Source of the DNA: Clostridium brassicae
Lineage (GTDB): Bacteria; Bacillota; Clostridia; Clostridiales; Clostridiaceae
DNA: 64,000 nucleotides
Direction of reading: 5' to 3'
Assembly (NCBI RefSeq): GCF_026738875.1
Contig: NZ_JAPQFJ010000006.1
Span: forward strand, 1-64,000
Positions 62,290 through 64,000 of the stretch are shown one piece after another; positions within the stretch are counted from its first letter, which is position 1, and each line of letters starts with the position of its first letter. Both the position numbers and the translations under genes were made by a program. A model generated the notes under the pieces. The model was not told the DNA's origin, did no database searches, and saw only the letters and a list, made by a program, of their open reading frames with translations.

Positions 62290-62347
62290 AATAGTAAAAT
62301 ATTATGAAGAAAAGAATATAAATAAAATAAACTTATAGAGAAGATAT
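62290..62347 (+). repeat. 58-bp exact repeat, copy 2
   Basis: Identical to 53583-53640. It begins two bases past the transporter stop codon. Confidence 0.85.
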
Positions 62348-62408
62348 ACTTAGAGTATAATTTTAGTATGCAAAGATAGTAGTAATTACTGCTTAGAAAA
62401 ATTAAAAG

Positions 62409-62497
62409 GAGATACAAAAAGTATCTCCTATGTACATAATATACCCATTATAATATAAGTTGAGAAGATTATATTATAATGGGTATATTATGTACAT
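62409..62497. repeat. Hairpin plus 29-bp perfect palindrome
   Basis: GGAGATAC-AAAAA-GTATCTCC (62409-62429) is a perfect hairpin. It is followed at once by a perfect 29-base inverted repeat, 62430-62458 with 62469-62497, ten-base loop; the arms begin ATGTACATAATATACCCATT and mirror exactly. The right arm contains the start codon of the small ORF at 62490. Confidence 0.9.
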
Positions 62498-62711
62498 TAC
62501 AAGTTTAAACGATAAAGAGATAACTTTCAATGATTTAGAGAAAAAAATAGTAGACAATGCAGCTAATGTATCCTATAGAAATACTTCAAGTAATATTAAA
62601 GAGTTAACAAATCAAGTAGCTTGGGCTAGTTTTGATAGTAGTAAAAAATTTAAAGAGCTTAGTGATGTTAGTATTGCTGAAATGTATATGCAAAAATTGA
62701 ATTTAGTATGA
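62490..62711 (+). CDS. Small hypothetical protein, possibly a fragment
   Basis: 73 residues from the ATG at 62490: YITSLNDKEITFNDLEKKIV, SNIKELTNQVAWASFDSSKK. No ribosome site: the start lies within the palindrome arm. No family recognised. It may be a real small gene controlled by the palindrome, or the tail of a lost gene. The gap 62712-62906 holds nothing clear except the hcp ribosome site. Confidence 0.35.
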   Translation: MYITSLNDKEITFNDLEKKIVDNAANVSYRNTSSNIKELTNQVAWASFDSSKKFKELSDVSIAEMYMQKLNLV

Positions 62712-62906
62712 GAAAAGATGCTAACTCTGAACGATACATAGATTATAAAAGGAATTTTACAAATACAGATATGAAATATAACTTTTCTGTGATGTAGTTC
62801 TATGATTTGTCTTAATAGTAATTGTTTAATATGTTTCAGAATAGATTTTACTCAGTTGGAAAAACTAATGTAAATGAAACAAAAGCATAATAAGGAGGGT
62901 TTGATT

Positions 62907-64000
62907 ATGGAAAATTCAATGTTTTGTTATCAATGTGAGCAAACATTAGGTGCTAAAGGCTGTGTAAAATCAGGTGTATGTGGAAAAAATCCTACTGTTG
63001 CTAATTTACAGGATGTACTGATTCATGAATTAAAAGGTATTGGTTTTTATGGTCAAAAAAATTTAGAGAAAGGGTTAAAGATTAGAAGTGAAATAAATAA
63101 ATTTGTGGTAGATACTATGTTTGCTACTCTTACTAATGTTAATTTTGACCCAACTAGATTTGTAGAGTATATTAAAAAAGCTGAAGAAATAAAAGAAGAA
63201 CTTAAAAATGCAGTTGGTGAAATTGAAAATGTGCCTGAAGGAGCAAAATACAAAGCACCAAACACTATGGAAGAAATGGTAGAAGATGCGAAGAATGTAG
63301 GTATAATGTCTGATGAAAATTTAGATATGGATATACGTTCTTTAAGAGAACTGTTAATATATGCATTTAAAGGAATGGCTGCTTATGCCCATCATGCTTA
63401 CATACTAGGTAAATTTGATGATGAAGTTAATAACTTCTTTTATAAAGGCTTAGCTGGTACTATTGATGATAGCTTAACTGTTGAAGATTTATTTAATCTA
63501 AACATGGAGCTTGGTAAAACAAATTTTAAATGCATGGAAGTATTAGATTCTGCTGTTACCAGTTCTTTTGGTAATCCTGAACCTACAGAAGTATTAGTTA
63601 CAAAGAAAAAAGGGCCTTTTATTATAGTATCAGGCCATGATTATAAGGATTTAAAGGAACTTTTAGAACAAACAGAAGGCAAAGGTATAAATATATATAC
63701 CCACTGTGAAATGCTTCCTGCAAATGCATACCCAGAATTGAAAAAATATAAGCATTTAGTTGGAAACTTTGGGGGTGCATGGCAGAAACAACAGGAAGAA
63801 TTTGACGGAATTCCAGGATGTATATTAATGACTACTAACTGTATACAAAAACCAAGAGATAGCTATAAAGATAGATTGTTTACAACAAGTATAGTTGGAA
63901 TGCCTGAATGTCCGCATATTGAAGAAGTTAATGGTAAAAAAGATTTTACTCCTCTTATTGAAAAAGCATTAGAATTAGGCGGATGGCAAGAAGATGAACA
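62907..64000 (+). CDS. hcp: Hybrid-cluster protein (hydroxylamine/NO reductase), cut by the window end
   Basis: The first 364 or so residues of a protein usually about 550 long. N-terminal cysteines C7-x2-C10-x8-C19-x5-C25 (MENSMFCYQCEQTLGAKGC) bind the cubane cluster; GMAAYAHHAYILGK and SGHDYKDLKELLEQTEGKGI, THCEMLPANAYPELKKY follow as in the family, the last two contributing hybrid-cluster ligands. It reduces nitric oxide or hydroxylamine in nitrosative stress. AAGGAGGG lies before the ATG. The open frame runs off the window. Confidence 0.93.
   Translation, partial: MENSMFCYQCEQTLGAKGCVKSGVCGKNPTVANLQDVLIHELKGIGFYGQKNLEKGLKIRSEINKFVVDTMFATLTNVNFDPTRFVEYIKKAEEIKEELKNAVGEIENVPEGAKYKAPNTMEEMVEDAKNVGIMSDENLDMDIRSLRELLIYAFKGMAAYAHHAYILGKFDDEVNNFFYKGLAGTIDDSLTVEDLFNLNMELGKTNFKCMEVLDSAVTSSFGNPEPTEVLVTKKKGPFIIVSGHDYKDLKELLEQTEGKGINIYTHCEMLPANAYPELKKYKHLVGNFGGAWQKQQEEFDGIPGCILMTTNCIQKPRDSYKDRLFTTSIVGMPECPHIEEVNGKKDFTPLIEKALELGGWQEDE

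Overview
The window is AT-rich DNA with clostridial character: strong GGAGG ribosome sites, frequent TTG/GTG starts, a CRISPR repeat of the kind seen in Clostridium type I-B systems, an iron-sulfur flavoprotein, a hybrid-cluster protein and a clostridial sigma-factor/DUF1659/DUF2922/YvrJ/amidase group. It looks like a hypervariable accessory region of a Clostridium chromosome (or large plasmid).

Layout. (1) 1-3937: control and replication genes of a decayed prophage or similar element (XRE repressor and divergent cro-like gene, two excisionase-type HTH proteins, a DnaD-like replisome organiser). (2) 4003-4500: a highly structured RNA candidate of about 0.5 kb. (3) 4790-10585: a 1931-residue STAND ATPase with an N-terminal DUF4297/Cap4-like nuclease, resembling Avs defence proteins. 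(4) 10850-29735: an island opened by a frameshifted Xer-like tyrosine recombinase, followed by about a dozen same-strand genes lying mostly one per interval. Among them are an Abi-like nuclease, a second STAND nuclease, a possible PIN protein, an Mrr-like nuclease, a membrane protein, a SEC-C protein, an HNH nuclease, an FRG protein, a metalloprotease and a DUF3841 protein. Most intervals hold copies of an inverted pair of dif-like 28-bp sites (arm ACTTCCCATTA, spacer TCCATA, arm TTAGGTACAAG). The same core lies at both ends, so the island looks like a cassette array or an accretion island. (5) 29849-32630: YvrJ/DUF1659/DUF2922, sigma factor and amidase. (6) 32986-33736: an orphan CRISPR array of 12 repeats, followed by a dense run of hairpins. 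(7) 34696-37604: flavoprotein, HAD phosphatase and an XRE/membrane-protein pair. (8) 37698-43133: ROK regulator, polyol dehydrogenase, GPH transporter and xylulokinase, a xylitol/pentitol catabolic locus. (9) 43928-49139: a visibly GC-richer ABC transporter with its two-component system. (10) 49658-54944: MATE pump with AraC regulator, a DUF3791/DUF3990 toxin operon, a second XRE/membrane pair and a TetR regulator. (11) 55143-64000: oleate hydratase, cupin, MazF module, an internally deleted IS66 copy, CoA-disulfide reductase, an SBF/arsenite-type transporter and the start of hcp.

The functional theme is anti-phage defence on the left and in the centre, and transferred metabolic, efflux and stress genes on the right. 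Several genes carry single-base frameshifts (the recombinase, the Mrr-like gene, the HNH gene, an IS66 relic and one gene relic). These are either true decay or assembly indels. Family names come from motif recognition by eye; no database search was possible.
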